A stretch of 64,000 bases of DNA from Chitinophaga sp. MM2321 (GCF_964033635.1 NZ_OZ035533.1:6605001-6669000), one strand, 5' to 3'; positions 44,894-54,587 are shown, counted from the stretch's first letter. Numbers and translations: made by a program. The notes: generated from the sequence alone by a model not told the origin.

Positions 44894-45937
44894 TTACTGT
44901 TCATATACTTCTATAGGAGTTAATTCTCCTCTTAGCGATGTTTCTATCTGCTTCCTGGTTTCTGAGGGAGAAAATCCCTGACCCAATACAAACATAAGCT
45001 TGGTGACTGCCGCCTCAAAGGTCATGTCATGGCCGCTTACCACGCCTATCTCTACGAGGTGCTGACTGGTTTCATATTTTCCGAGTTCTACGGAGCCGCC
45101 ATCACATTGGGTGATGTCTACTACTATTGCGCCGTTGTCAATTACTTTTTTGATGCTTTCAATAAACCAGGATTGGGTGTTGGTATTACCACTGCCAAAA
45201 GTTTCCATGATCACTCCTTTCAGACCTGGTACACTCAGGGTTGCTTCTACCGCTCTGCGGGTAATGCCGGGAAATAATTTGAGTACAGTGATATTTGTTT
45301 CCAGTTCTTTATGCACTTTCAGCGGGGCTAACGGTGGCGGTAGTATGAATTGATTTTTGAACTTGATATCAATGCCTGCTTCTGCCAGTTGGGGATAGTT
45401 CATTGTATAGAATGCCTCGAATTTCTCTGCATTATATTTTTTGGAACGGTTGCCCCTGAAAAGGGAGAAGTCAAAATAAATGCATACTTCCGGTACCATA
45501 GAAGCATCGCCGCCATTCTGCCGGGTGCAGGCTATTTCCATGGCTGTGATGATATTCTCTTTGGCGTCGGTGCGGATCTTGCCTATGGGGAGTTGCGAGC
45601 CTGTAAGGATCACTGGTTTCGAAAGATTTTCCAGCATGAAGCTCAATGCGGAGGCAGTAAATGCCATGGTATCAGATCCGTGAAGTATAACAAAGCCGTC
45701 GTACCGGTCATATCTGTCTTCAATAATACTGGCCAGTTCTACCCATATCTCCGGTTGCATATCTGATGAATCTATAGGCGGATTAAATGCATATACATAA
45801 AAATCGATGCCCATCCGGTATAGTTCCGGCAAATTATTTCTTATCTCATTAAATCCGATCGGTCGCAGTGCCTTGGTTTTATCATCGTAGATCATACCAA
45901 CGGTACCGCCCGTGTAAATGATTAGTATCTTACTCAT
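44894..45937 (-). CDS. ansA: Type I cytoplasmic L-asparaginase
   Basis: Hydrolyses asparagine to aspartate and ammonia. The protein has 347 residues from ATG 45937 (MSKILIIYTGGTVGM). The first catalytic threonine is Thr12 in YTGGT. The second motif reads HGSDTMAFTASAL (S88, D89, T90), so Ser replaces the Thr of the usual HGTDTM; Ser can act in the same way. KPVILTGSQLPIG and VVDITQCDGG fit the family. No signal peptide, so it is the cytoplasmic low-affinity type. It follows the tatD gene by 41 bp on the same strand, so the two probably share a transcript. Confidence 0.9.
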   Translation of the reverse strand: MSKILIIYTGGTVGMIYDDKTKALRPIGFNEIRNNLPELYRMGIDFYVYAFNPPIDSSDMQPEIWVELASIIEDRYDRYDGFVILHGSDTMAFTASALSFMLENLSKPVILTGSQLPIGKIRTDAKENIITAMEIACTRQNGGDASMVPEVCIYFDFSLFRGNRSKKYNAEKFEAFYTMNYPQLAEAGIDIKFKNQFILPPPLAPLKVHKELETNITVLKLFPGITRRAVEATLSVPGLKGVIMETFGSGNTNTQSWFIESIKKVIDNGAIVVDITQCDGGSVELGKYETSQHLVEIGVVSGHDMTFEAAVTKLMFVLGQGFSPSETRKQIETSLRGELTPIEVYEQ

Positions 45938-45978
45938 TGTGCTAACTGCCATTGCACACAAAGGTATTTACTAAACAG

Positions 45979-46749
45979 TTAGAGCATTTTGAATAATTTC
46001 AGGGCATTACTGCTGGTAATAGCGGCTACGTCTGCTATTTTTAGATTTTTTATATCTGCTACCTTTTCGCCTGCCAGTGGAAGGTAGGCGCTTTCGTTAC
46101 GTTTGCCCCGGTAGGGAACCGGTGCCAGGTAAGGGGCATCTGTTTCCAAAACAATATGTGCCAGGTCTATCTCTTCCAGTATTTTATCCAGGCCCGATTT
46201 TTTAAACGTTACCACTCCGCCGATACCCAGGTAAAAGCCGAGGTCAATGATCTCCCTGGCTTCTGCTGCGGTACCCGAAAAGCAATGGAATACACCACTC
46301 AAGCGTCCGTCCTGTAAGGCTTTCACTTCATTTATACATTCCCGTGTAGCCTCGCGGCTGTGAATAGATACCGGCAAGCTATATTCCCGTGCCAGCTTCA
46401 GCTGTTCCCGGAAGGCGGTGTATTGCTGGTCTGCCAGGGTTTTATCCCAGTAAAAGTCCAGCCCTATTTCGCCGATAGCCTTGAATGGCCGCCGTTGCAG
46501 CCAGTCTTTTACCAATGTCAGCTGCCCTTCCACATCCGTTGTTACATAACAGGGATGGATGCCCATCATGGCAAAGATCTGTCCCGGATACTGCGCTTCC
46601 AGCTGCAACATGCCATCAATAGAAGTGGCGTCTATGTTGGGTAAAAATAGTTTGTCTACCCCCGCTGCCAATGCACGTCCTACCATCTCTTCCCTGTCTG
46701 CCGCAAATTCTTCCGAATACAAATGCGTGTGGGTATCTATCCAAAGCAT
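45979..46749 (-). CDS. tatD: TatD-family metal-dependent hydrolase (DNase)
   Basis: Cytoplasmic amidohydrolase-fold nuclease of 256 residues, the usual length. The metal-site residues are visible: H7 and H9 (DTHTHLY), Glu in GEIGLDFYW, His in PVSIHSREA, His in GVFHCFSGT and Asp in LETDAPYLAPVPYRGKRNES. These enzymes process 3' ends of DNA and take part in DNA repair. It lies upstream of asparaginase on the same strand. Confidence 0.92.
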   Translation of the reverse strand: MLWIDTHTHLYSEEFAADREEMVGRALAAGVDKLFLPNIDATSIDGMLQLEAQYPGQIFAMMGIHPCYVTTDVEGQLTLVKDWLQRRPFKAIGEIGLDFYWDKTLADQQYTAFREQLKLAREYSLPVSIHSREATRECINEVKALQDGRLSGVFHCFSGTAAEAREIIDLGFYLGIGGVVTFKKSGLDKILEEIDLAHIVLETDAPYLAPVPYRGKRNESAYLPLAGEKVADIKNLKIADVAAITSSNALKLFKML

Positions 46750-46853
46750 AATAATATATTTATTAAATTTGTATTTTCTATAATATTTAAATGGTATCTT
46801 TATCTGTACAAAGGTAAAGTCTGGAAAACCTAATTGCTAAAAAAAACTATACT

Positions 46854-47759
46854 ATGAAAAGCTATTTCAGTACAAACCGTGTGCTGGCATACACGTTTAC
46901 AGGTGTAGCCATCGCTACATTTTTCTTTGCCTGTAAAAAGGAAGTTACTACAGATACGGCTGTTACCAACGAGCAGGATAATCATACCATGGCCGTGGCA
47001 TCACATGAAGCTCAGGTAAACGGCATCTATGGCGACCTCTTTGAAACCGCCGTTTCAGCCGCCGCTACACAAGGTGTAGATAGCCGGCAAAGCGGAAAGG
47101 ATGCAAAAGACCTGGCTGATGCAGCACCCTGCCCTTCTGTACTGCTCCTCGGTGTAACAGATCCCAATCAATGGCCCAAAGAAATTGTAGTGGAGTATGG
47201 CCCTGCCTGTCGCGATAACTACGGCGTTACCCGCAGCGGTATGGTACACATCAGCATGACCGGCCTGCTCTTTAAAACAGGCACCCGTGTCACCATCACA
47301 CTCGAAGACTATAAGGTAAACAACATACCCGTAACAGGTGTGAATTCAATCTATGATATCTCCTACAGCCCTGTTACCGGTGTGCAATACACCACAGAAG
47401 TTACCGATGGCAATGTGCACCTGAGCGATTCACTGATACTGGGCTATACCGGTAAAAAGACCGTTAAACAGATCGAAGGTGGTAGTACACCCATGAACCC
47501 TTCCGATGATGTGTACAGTATCGACGGCAATGCCACTATTACCTATGAAAAAGGCGCCCCCGGTGGTGAAGCTGCCGTGGCTACCATTTCTACTGTTACG
47601 CCTGTATTAAAAGGCTGGAGCTGTAAATGGATCAGCCAGGGTGAACTGAAAGTGGAATTTAATAAAATAACCGGCGTAATTGATTATGGTAAAGGCATGT
47701 GCGATTCACTGGCCACCATTACTGTAAATGATAAGATGAAAGATATTGTACTCCCATAA
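46854..47759 (+). CDS. Hypothetical lipoprotein
   Basis: Unrecognised lipoprotein of 301 residues with a lipobox (TFFFAC, Cys27). The mature part opens with a charged stretch rich in Thr and Asp (about 28-60) and then beta-rich segments (EIVVEYGPACRDNYGVTRSG, HISMTGLLFKTGTRVTITL, LKVEFNKITGVIDYGKGMCD). Two Cys pairs may form disulphides (AAPCPSVL and GPACRD; GWSCKW and GMCDSL). No enzyme motif is seen. It diverges from tatD and converges on a polysaccharide deacetylase gene. Proteins of this type are common in Chitinophaga relatives, but function is unknown. Confidence 0.72.
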   Translation: MKSYFSTNRVLAYTFTGVAIATFFFACKKEVTTDTAVTNEQDNHTMAVASHEAQVNGIYGDLFETAVSAAATQGVDSRQSGKDAKDLADAAPCPSVLLLGVTDPNQWPKEIVVEYGPACRDNYGVTRSGMVHISMTGLLFKTGTRVTITLEDYKVNNIPVTGVNSIYDISYSPVTGVQYTTEVTDGNVHLSDSLILGYTGKKTVKQIEGGSTPMNPSDDVYSIDGNATITYEKGAPGGEAAVATISTVTPVLKGWSCKWISQGELKVEFNKITGVIDYGKGMCDSLATITVNDKMKDIVLP

Positions 47760-47769
47760 AGACTTTATG

Positions 47770-47813
47770 AGCAGCTTTTAGTTGTCGGGGAATTCCTGCA
47801 CCTAAAAGCTGCT
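47770..47813. terminator. Stem-loop between convergent genes
   Basis: AGCAGCTTTTAG (47770-47781) pairs perfectly over 12 bp with CTAAAAGCTGCT (47802-47813) around a 20-base loop. No long T run follows; its position between the convergent lipoprotein and deacetylase genes suggests it ends both transcripts. Confidence 0.65.
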
Positions 47814-47816
47814 TCC

Positions 47817-48440
47817 TTAAAACAAGCTTTCCACTTTATACCCCTGCTTTTTGCAATATTCCAATACCCGCGGCAAGGCATATGACAGCCGGTCCCACGC
47901 TTTGGTGCTGTCGTGAAACACAACAATAGAGCCGGGTTGCATCTTGAACACCACATTCTGCACGCACGCTTCTCCATCAATATCGGTATCAAAATCACCA
48001 CTCAGTACATCCCACATAATAATTTTTACACCAGGGATTTTATTTTTCAACTGCCTGATCTGGAAAGGTGTGATCCTGCCGTAAGGTGGTCTGAATAAAA
48101 GCGTATCAATATATTTCCTGGCTTCCAGAATATTGGCTATATACTTGTCTGTACTGGTTTTCCAGCCATTCAGATGATTCTGCGTGTGATTACCGGTAGC
48201 ATGCCCGGCTTCCAGGATCTGCTGATAAATAGCCGGATATTCCACCACGTTTTTACCGATGCAGAAGAAGGTGCCTTTGGCATTGTATTTCTCCAGCTGT
48301 TCCAGTACAAAGGGTGTGGCTTCGGGGTGCGGACCATCATCAAAGGTGAGGTATACGGTATTATTTACGGGAGATAAACTCCACGTGCAGCTCTTGTATA
48401 AGGCTTTTAGGATACCCGGTGTTTTTGTCAGATAGAACAT
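47817..48440 (-). CDS. Polysaccharide deacetylase (NodB/CE4 type)
   Basis: Zinc-dependent deacetylase of 207 residues from ATG 48440; an upstream start would add 14 residues. The CE4 motifs are complete: TFDDGPHP (D34, D35), the metal His pair in GNHTQNH (H85, H89), LFRPPYGR and the late HDS (VVFHDSTK). No clear signal peptide is seen, but a hydrophobic stretch begins the protein. It removes acetyl groups from a peptidoglycan or other N-acetylated glycan. It faces the hypothetical lipoprotein gene across a shared hairpin and stands alone. Confidence 0.9.
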   Translation of the reverse strand: MFYLTKTPGILKALYKSCTWSLSPVNNTVYLTFDDGPHPEATPFVLEQLEKYNAKGTFFCIGKNVVEYPAIYQQILEAGHATGNHTQNHLNGWKTSTDKYIANILEARKYIDTLLFRPPYGRITPFQIRQLKNKIPGVKIIMWDVLSGDFDTDIDGEACVQNVVFKMQPGSIVVFHDSTKAWDRLSYALPRVLEYCKKQGYKVESLF

Positions 48441-48605
48441 ATGGAAAGCGGTTAGCAGTTGGCAATGGCCTTTAGCCTGCAAGATAGCTTTTAGGTTGTA
48501 GCGATCAGCCGTTAATGTGTATTTTTTTTGATCATGGTGGAGGCTCCTGTATACAGACAGCTAAAAGTTTACAGCTAAAAGGCTATTTCCTTACCTTTGC
48601 CTACT

Positions 48606-50138
48606 ATGGATCACAAAAAAGTAAGAGTGCGTTTTGCGCCCAGTCCTACTGGTGGCCTACATCTGGGAGGTGTACGCACTGTATTGTTCAACTATTTATT
48701 TGCTAAGCAACACAAAGGAGATTTTGTACTGCGTATTGAAGATACAGATCAAACCCGCTATGTACCTGGTGCGGAAGAATACATCAATGAATGTTTGCGC
48801 TGGTGCGGTCTGAACCCGGATGAAAGCCCGACTGTTGGCGGCCCTTATGCGCCCTACCGGCAGAGTGAACGTAAACCATTGTACCGTCAGTATGCGGAGC
48901 AGCTGGTAAAATCAGGTCATGCTTACTATGCATTTGATACGCAGGAAGAACTGGAAAGCATGCGTGAGCGGCTCAAAACCCCGGAAAATCCTTCTCCGCA
49001 ATATAATCATGTGGTAAGGGCTAAAATGCGTAACTCCTTTACGCTTTCTGATGCAGCAGTACAGGAACTGCTGGTGAAAAATACGCCTTATGTTATCCGT
49101 ATTAATATGCCGGCGAATGAAGACCTCACCATTACCGATATGGTACGGGGAGAAGTTACTTTTAATACCATTCAGGTAGATGATAAAGTTTTGCTGAAAG
49201 CAGACGGTATGCCTACCTATCACCTGGCAGTGGTAGTAGATGATTACCTGATGAAAATTACCCACGCCTTCCGCGGGGAAGAATGGCTGCCTTCAGCGCC
49301 GGTGCATATCCTCCTGTGGAAGTACCTCGGCTGGGAAGCAGAGATGCCCCAATGGGCCCACTTGCCGCTGATCCTGAAGCCTGATGGTAATGGTAAGCTC
49401 AGTAAGCGTGATGGGGATCGTTTAGGCTTCCCCGTTTATGCTATGAACTGGACAGATGCACGTACCAATGAGTTTACAAAAGGGTTCCGCGAACTGGGAT
49501 TCTTACCGGAAGCCTTTATCAACATGCTGGCTATGCTGGGATGGAATGATGGTACCGAACAGGAGATCTTCTCTATGGATGAACTCATCGCGAAGTTTTC
49601 CATGGACCGTGTTCATAAAGCCGGTGCAAAATTCGATTACGAAAAAGCCAAATGGTTTAACCACCAGTATATCCACCGCAAAGATAACGAGAGCCTGGCC
49701 GCGCTGTTTCAACCTGTGCTGGATGAAAAAGGCGTTACTGCTGCTCCTGATTATGTAGCCACTGTAACAGGCCTGGTAAAGGAACGTTGCTATTTTGTGA
49801 ATGAAATATGGGATCATGGCTTTTTCTTTTTCCAAAGTCCTGTCAGCTATGATGAGGCAGCCGTAAAACCAAAGTGGAATGCAGATAAAGATGCGTTCTT
49901 TACGGCATGGTCTGCACAGTTACATGAGCTGCCCGCTTTTACAGCCGCAGAGCTGGAAGCCAATTTCAAAGCCCTGGCAGCAGAAAAAGGCATCAAGATG
50001 GGAGAATTGCAACTGCCTTTCCGGATCATGCTCACCGGCGGTAAATTCGGTCCTCCTGTATTTGATATCGCTGCTACCCTTGGCACAGCGGAAACCCGCG
50101 CGAGGATTGAGAAAGGACTGGCCATGATTAATGGATGA
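48606..50138 (+). CDS. gltX: Glutamyl-tRNA synthetase
   Basis: Charges tRNA-Glu with glutamate in the cytoplasm. The protein has 510 residues from ATG 48606, normal for GltX; an upstream TTG would add three residues. Class I signatures are RFAPSPTGGLHLGG (HLGG at 19-22) and KLSKRDG (K264 to G270). The C-terminal anticodon-binding domain includes the lysine- and Phe-rich segment after about 340. It runs into glnS tail-to-tail across a repeat element that carries a strong terminator. Confidence 0.95.
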   Translation: MDHKKVRVRFAPSPTGGLHLGGVRTVLFNYLFAKQHKGDFVLRIEDTDQTRYVPGAEEYINECLRWCGLNPDESPTVGGPYAPYRQSERKPLYRQYAEQLVKSGHAYYAFDTQEELESMRERLKTPENPSPQYNHVVRAKMRNSFTLSDAAVQELLVKNTPYVIRINMPANEDLTITDMVRGEVTFNTIQVDDKVLLKADGMPTYHLAVVVDDYLMKITHAFRGEEWLPSAPVHILLWKYLGWEAEMPQWAHLPLILKPDGNGKLSKRDGDRLGFPVYAMNWTDARTNEFTKGFRELGFLPEAFINMLAMLGWNDGTEQEIFSMDELIAKFSMDRVHKAGAKFDYEKAKWFNHQYIHRKDNESLAALFQPVLDEKGVTAAPDYVATVTGLVKERCYFVNEIWDHGFFFFQSPVSYDEAAVKPKWNADKDAFFTAWSAQLHELPAFTAAELEANFKALAAEKGIKMGELQLPFRIMLTGGKFGPPVFDIAATLGTAETRARIEKGLAMING

Positions 50139-50338
50139 TCAGGATTTAAAGGATGGGTGCCGGAGATATGAGCGGAGTTTGTGATGATGATAATATGTGA
50201 AGATATCAGCGAAGATGAGACTTTAGATAGATATTATAAAAGCGAAGAACCGTTTGGTAATACCAAACGGTTCTTCGCTTTTATAATCAAATTCTTCGCT
50301 CATATCTCCGGCACCCATCCTTTAAATCCTGATCATCC
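50133..50338. repeat. Long inverted-repeat element, copy A
   Basis: Perfect 42-bp arms at 50133-50174 and 50297-50338 (opening GGATGATCAGG and holding GGATTTAAAGGATGGGTG) flank an inner hairpin at 50233-50287. The left arm overlaps the gltX stop codon, and the right arm ends one base before the glnS stop. The arm core recurs in copy B at 54397-54544, so this is a family of interspersed palindromic units. Confidence 0.85.
50233..50287. terminator. Bidirectional terminator inside repeat copy A
   Basis: A perfect 27-bp inverted repeat (50233-50259 with 50261-50287, ATTATAAAAGCGAAG at its outer end) with a near-zero loop. It is A/T-rich at both outer ends, so it can end transcription from gltX and from glnS. 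Confidence 0.85.
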
Positions 50339-52003
50339 TTAAATCTTGGTCATTTTGGACCACGCGTCTTTCAGTGTCACGGTCCTGTTAAACACAACTT
50401 TATCCGGTGTACTGTCAGGGTCTACAGTGAAATAGCCTTTGCGCATGAACTGGAAACGGTCGCCTGGCTTGGCCTGCAACAGTCCTGGTTCTACGTAGGC
50501 TTCTTTTATTACCTGTAAAGAATCGGGGTTGATGAAATCTTTGAAATCGCCTTCTTCGGCATTCGGATTTTCTGATTTAAACAGGCGGTCGTAGATGCGT
50601 ACTTCTGCGGTAGCAGCGTGTGCTGCACTCACCCAGTGGATGGTACCTTTTACGGTTAGCCCGCTATGGTCGCCGCCACTTTTGCTTTCAGGCAGATAGG
50701 TAGCATAGATGGTGGTGATATTACCATCTGCATCTTTCTCCACACTTTCTCCTTTGATGATATAAGCATTTTTAAGACGTACTACCAGGCCGGGGCCGAG
50801 GCGGAAGAACTTTTTGGGCGGCACTTCCATGAAGTCATCGCGTTCAATGTACAAGGTATTGCTGAAGTGCAGGGTACGTGTACCGGCGCTTTCATCTTCC
50901 GGGTTGTTGTCGGCGGTCATTTCTTCTACCTGTCCTTCGGGGTAGTTGGTGATCACCAGTTTTACCGGGTCCAGTACGGCCATTACACGATTGGCTGTTT
51001 TGTTCAGCTCCTCGCGGATGCAGAACTCCAACAGGCTCATGTCGATCATGTTATCGCGTTTCTGCACGCCTACGCGCTCACACAGCATGCGGATGCTGGC
51101 AGCGGTATAGCCACGGCGGCGCAGGCCACTGATGGTAGGCATACGGGGATCATCCCAGCCGTTTACATATTGTTCTTCCACCAGTTGCTTCAGTTTTCGT
51201 TTGCTCATGACCGTATAGTTCAGGTTTAAGCGGGCAAACTCGTACTGATGACTGGGGAAAGTTTCCAGTTCTTTTATAAACCAATCGTACAGCGGGCGGT
51301 GAGGAATAAACTCCAGTGTACAAATGGAATGGGTAATATTTTCGATGCTGTCACTCTGTCCGTGTGCAAAGTCGTACATCGGGTAGATGCACCATTTGTC
51401 GCCGGTACGGTGGTGATGGGCATGTTTGATACGATACATGAGTGGGTCGCGCAGGTGCATATTGGGGGCAGCCATGTCTATTTTGGCCCGCAGTGTTTTT
51501 TCACCGTCTTTGAATTCACCTTTCCGCATCCTGTCAAACAGGTCCAGGTTTTCCGCTACAGAACGGCTCCTGCTGGGGCTTTCTACGCCAGGAGTGGTAG
51601 GCGTACCTTTCATGGAAGCGATTTGTTCTGCGCTGGCATCTTCTACATAAGCCAGCCCTTTTTCGATCAGCTTTACCGCCAGGGCATACATCTGCTCAAA
51701 ATAGTCAGAGGCATACAGTTCCTTTTCCCATTCGAAGCCCAGCCAGCGGATGTCTTCTTTGATGGAGTCTACGTATTCCGTGTCTTCGGTAACAGGGTTG
51801 GTATCATCGAAGCGCAGGTTGGTTTTACCATTGTATTTCTGTGCCAGCCCGAAGTTCAGCACAATTGATTTGGCATGGCCAATATGCAGGTAGCCATTGG
51901 GTTCTGGCGGGAAACGCGTCAGCACACGTCCGCCATTTACACCGTTGGCGATATCTTCTTCAACAATTTGTTCTATAAAATTGAGGGATCTTTCTTCGCT
52001 CAT
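50339..52003 (-). CDS. glnS: Glutaminyl-tRNA synthetase
   Basis: Charges tRNA-Gln with glutamine. The protein has 554 residues from ATG 52003 ([17 protein letters not shown]), normal length. Class I signatures are [15 protein letters not shown] (H40 to H43) and VMSKRKL; the beta-barrel anticodon-binding part includes [19 protein letters not shown] and the closing [18 protein letters not shown]. The presence of both gltX and glnS means that glutamine charging is direct for this organism. The gene diverges from the B12-domain protein gene by 98 bp. Confidence 0.95.
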   Translation of the reverse strand: MSEERSLNFIEQIVEEDIANGVNGGRVLTRFPPEPNGYLHIGHAKSIVLNFGLAQKYNGKTNLRFDDTNPVTEDTEYVDSIKEDIRWLGFEWEKELYASDYFEQMYALAVKLIEKGLAYVEDASAEQIASMKGTPTTPGVESPSRSRSVAENLDLFDRMRKGEFKDGEKTLRAKIDMAAPNMHLRDPLMYRIKHAHHHRTGDKWCIYPMYDFAHGQSDSIENITHSICTLEFIPHRPLYDWFIKELETFPSHQYEFARLNLNYTVMSKRKLKQLVEEQYVNGWDDPRMPTISGLRRRGYTAASIRMLCERVGVQKRDNMIDMSLLEFCIREELNKTANRVMAVLDPVKLVITNYPEGQVEEMTADNNPEDESAGTRTLHFSNTLYIERDDFMEVPPKKFFRLGPGLVVRLKNAYIIKGESVEKDADGNITTIYATYLPESKSGGDHSGLTVKGTIHWVSAAHAATAEVRIYDRLFKSENPNAEEGDFKDFINPDSLQVIKEAYVEPGLLQAKPGDRFQFMRKGYFTVDPDSTPDKVVFNRTVTLKDAWSKMTKI

Positions 52004-52101
52004 AATGATTTTTATCTGTTTTGCGGACAGCAAAAGTACGAAAAAGCTGAAAGCCTGCAGCCGGCTTTTTCGTACATTTACAACCTCAATGATAAAACGG
52101 T

Positions 52102-52521
52102 ATGGTCAACCCATTAAATCGTCCTGTTCGGGTACTGGTAGCTAAAGTGGGCCTTGATGGCCACGACCGCGGCGCAAAAGTAATTGCGGCTGCGCTGCGT
52201 GATGCAGGTATGGAGGTGATCTATACCGGATTGCGGCAAACGCCGGAAATGGTGGTCAATGCGGCCCTCCAGGAAGATGTGGATGCCATCGGGATCAGCA
52301 TCCTCTCCGGTGCCCATATGACGGTATTTCCCAAAATTATCGCCATTATGAAAGAAAAAGGGATGAACGATGTGCTGCTCACCGGTGGTGGTATCATCCC
52401 CGACGGGGATATGCTGGAACTCCAGGAAATGGGCGTCGGCCAATTGTTCCCGCCAGGTACCCATACCAAAGATATTGCTGCCTATATCAACGAATGGGTG
52501 GCCGCTCACAGGAATTTTTAA
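52102..52521 (+). CDS. Stand-alone cobalamin-binding domain protein (methylmalonyl-CoA mutase C-terminal type)
   Basis: Cytoplasmic protein of 139 residues, equal to just the B12-binding domain of methylmalonyl-CoA mutase. The cobalamin motif is D19-G-H21-D-R-G24, with the lower-ligand His21, and further nucleotide-loop sites SILSGAH and LTGGGIIP. No mutase barrel is present in the gene or its neighbours. Such small proteins can serve as the small subunit of split acyl-CoA mutases. The catalytic partner must be elsewhere in the genome. Transcribed away from glnS. Confidence 0.88.
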   Translation: MVNPLNRPVRVLVAKVGLDGHDRGAKVIAAALRDAGMEVIYTGLRQTPEMVVNAALQEDVDAIGISILSGAHMTVFPKIIAIMKEKGMNDVLLTGGGIIPDGDMLELQEMGVGQLFPPGTHTKDIAAYINEWVAAHRNF

Positions 52522-52612
52522 AAAAGTTGGGGGTTTTCGTAACATTTCATTTTTTCGGTCGTCTTGTAAAAGATAATGTCTACCAGATCTAAAAAACCAC
52601 AATGTACCTGAT

Positions 52613-53422
52613 ATGAAATGTAAGTTATACCCGGTTCTGCTGCTCCTGCTGCTGTCCTTCAGCGCCGTATTTGCCCAGCAACCCACAGATACAACGACCA
52701 CTGACAGCATCAAAAACGCCAAACTATCCATCACCTTTGGTAAATACCCCAAACACCGGGAAGGCGTATACGTAACATCCGATCTGTCCGGCATGCTCTC
52801 TTTTGCCTCCATGAAACAGGATGGCGAGCATATGCGTAACATCCCGCGCTTCAGCTTTATTTTTAACTATAGCACCAGCTTTAATAAAGATTTCTCAAAA
52901 AATTTCGGGGTGTTTACCGGCCTGAACATTAAAAACATCGGGCTGATTTCCAAACCCTACGATTCGCTGAAACTGAAACAGCGGGTATATACCCTGGGCA
53001 TCCCCATCGGTTTCAAGATCGGTGATGTAACCGGTGGTACTTTCTTCTTCTTTGCCGGTGGTTCTGTAGATATGGCTTTGAACTATAAGGAAAAGCAGTT
53101 TGTAGATGGCGAAAAAGTACACAAATTCAATGAATGGTTCAGTGACCGCACGCCTTTGCTCATGCCATCCATTTTCGCCGGATTCAGGATCAACCCCGGA
53201 TTTGGATTGAAAGTGGAGTATTATCCGCAGAATTTCTTCAACAAAGATTTCCATTATACCGATAAAGGCAATAAAATCTATCCTTATAAAAATACCGATG
53301 CCAACCTGGTATTTGTTACCCTCGGATATAATTTCGGTGGGATAGAATATTTTAAAGTGAAGAAGAAAAGACACTATATGAAAATGAAAAATGGTAAAGC
53401 CGAATTTGAGGTAAACTATTAG
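52613..53422 (+). CDS. Outer-membrane beta-barrel protein (PorT-like)
   Basis: Exported protein of 269 residues with a signal peptide (LLLLLLSFSAVFAQ, cleaved near residue 22). The mature part has alternating hydrophobic strands and aromatic ends (FSFIFNYSTSFNKDFSKNFG, LGIPIGFKIGDVTGGTFFFF, VEYYPQNFFN, FVTLGYNFGGIEYF). This is the pattern of small outer-membrane barrels of the PorT/OMP_b-brl type in Bacteroidota. The last basic segment (KVKKKRHYMKMKNGK) is unusual for a barrel end. Function unknown. Confidence 0.78.
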   Translation: MKCKLYPVLLLLLLSFSAVFAQQPTDTTTTDSIKNAKLSITFGKYPKHREGVYVTSDLSGMLSFASMKQDGEHMRNIPRFSFIFNYSTSFNKDFSKNFGVFTGLNIKNIGLISKPYDSLKLKQRVYTLGIPIGFKIGDVTGGTFFFFAGGSVDMALNYKEKQFVDGEKVHKFNEWFSDRTPLLMPSIFAGFRINPGFGLKVEYYPQNFFNKDFHYTDKGNKIYPYKNTDANLVFVTLGYNFGGIEYFKVKKKRHYMKMKNGKAEFEVNY

Positions 53423-53445
53423 CACACATCAGCTGTCATATCATC

Positions 53446-53488
53446 AGTCCTGTAGCAAACGGTATCGGTTGTTACAGGACTTTTTTTT
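53446..53488 (+). terminator. Terminator after outer-membrane barrel gene
   Basis: AGTCCTGTA (53446-53454) pairs over 9 bp with TACAGGACT (53473-53481), and a run of T follows (to 53488). A classical rho-independent terminator. Confidence 0.9.
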
Positions 53489-53617
53489 GGAAACCAGGCA
53501 ACCATACATTAAGCCTGCATTGGATACCGGTCGTGATCCACAGCTCGAATCCGCTATCGGCCTGATTCGGTAGGTTATTGAATATTGCTTAATATTGATC
53601 ATTAAAACCCTCGGCTC

Positions 53618-54394
53618 ATGTATCAAACATTAAGCACGCAACTCGACAATCATATCCTGATCATCACCATTAATCGTCCCGACAAGATGAATGCCCTCAA
53701 TCAGCTGATGATGGCGGAGCTGGGACTGGTGGTAGACGAAATATACAGTAATAAGGATATCAAAGGCGCGATATTTACCGGCGCTGGTGAAAAAGCATTT
53801 GTGGCGGGCGCCGACATCTCTGAATTTCTCTCTTTATCGCCCAAACAGGGTGAAGAGCTGGCGAAAAGCGGGCATGTGGTTTTTCATCGCATTGAAAACA
53901 GTCCCAAGCCGATCATTGCGGCAGTCAACGGTTTTGCGCTGGGCGGTGGCTGCGAACTGGCCATGGCCTGTCATTTCCGGATAGCCAGCGATAATGCGAA
54001 GTTTGGGCAGCCGGAAGTAAACCTGGGCCTGATTCCAGGCTATGGCGGCACCCAACGGCTCACACAACTCGTTGGTAAAGGCAAAGCACTCGAACTGATG
54101 ATGACCGCCGACATGCTTACTGCCCACGAAGCCCAGTCCTGGGGCCTTGTAAACCACGTGGTAACACAAGCGGAACTGCTGCCAAAAGCGTTATCTATCT
54201 TACAAAAAATACAAACCAAAGCACCACTCGCTATTGCACGCGTGGTAAAATGCGTTAACACTGCGCTGGATAAAGACCAGGACGGCTTCGAAACCGAAAT
54301 AAAAGAATTCGCTGCCAGCTTTGCTACCAAAGACTTGCAGGAAGGCGCAGAAGCATTTATACAAAAGAGAAAAGCAAATTTCACCGGCGAATAA
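53618..54394 (+). CDS. Enoyl-CoA hydratase/isomerase family protein
   Basis: Crotonase-fold enzyme of 258 residues. The oxyanion-hole segment (FVAGADISEFLSL) and the two catalytic Glu residues, E113 (GGGCELAMACH) and E133 (FGQPEVNLGLIPGYGGTQRL), are 20 residues apart as in rat mitochondrial hydratase, so hydration of enoyl-CoA thioesters is likely. Acts in fatty-acid or branched-chain acid breakdown. It lies alone between the outer-membrane barrel gene and the repeat element copy B. Start ATG 53618. Confidence 0.9.
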   Translation: MYQTLSTQLDNHILIITINRPDKMNALNQLMMAELGLVVDEIYSNKDIKGAIFTGAGEKAFVAGADISEFLSLSPKQGEELAKSGHVVFHRIENSPKPIIAAVNGFALGGGCELAMACHFRIASDNAKFGQPEVNLGLIPGYGGTQRLTQLVGKGKALELMMTADMLTAHEAQSWGLVNHVVTQAELLPKALSILQKIQTKAPLAIARVVKCVNTALDKDQDGFETEIKEFAASFATKDLQEGAEAFIQKRKANFTGE

Positions 54395-54396
54395 TG

Positions 54397-54544
54397 ACCA
54401 GGATTAAATAGATTATCAGGATTAACAGGATGGGTGTAGAAGATATAAGCGGATATAGTAGATATAAGTAGATAAATATTAAATTTATATCGATTAAATC
54501 TTCTACACCCATCCTGTTAATCCAAATATCCTTTAATCCTGGTC
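54397..54544. repeat. Palindromic repeat element, copy B
   Basis: Imperfect inverted repeat with a perfect 26-bp core in each arm (54419-54444 and 54498-54523, containing GGATTAACAGGATGGGTG) and outer matches ACCAGGATTAAA. It shares the GGATT..AGGATGGGTG..GA.GATAT.AGCGGA pattern with copy A (50133-50338). Both sit in short gaps directly after gene stop codons. The inner part differs and no strong inner terminator is seen here. Confidence 0.82.
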
Positions 54545-54587
54545 TGGTTTTTTATTTACTTTTGTACCCAATCTTAAAAGATAAGCT

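Noticed and set aside
47770..48590. Recurrent AGCTTTTAG/CTAAAAGCT words in gaps around the deacetylase gene
   Set aside because: The repeats are short and irregular, and no ordered element could be drawn beyond the one hairpin that is annotated.
50666..51868. Two long plus-strand frames of 187 and 206 codons
   Set aside because: They lie opposite glnS, have no family motifs, and their codon content is the reverse shadow of a highly conserved gene.
50133..54544. CRISPR array or integron array
   Set aside because: Only two distant palindromic units with no regular spacers and no cas or integrase genes.
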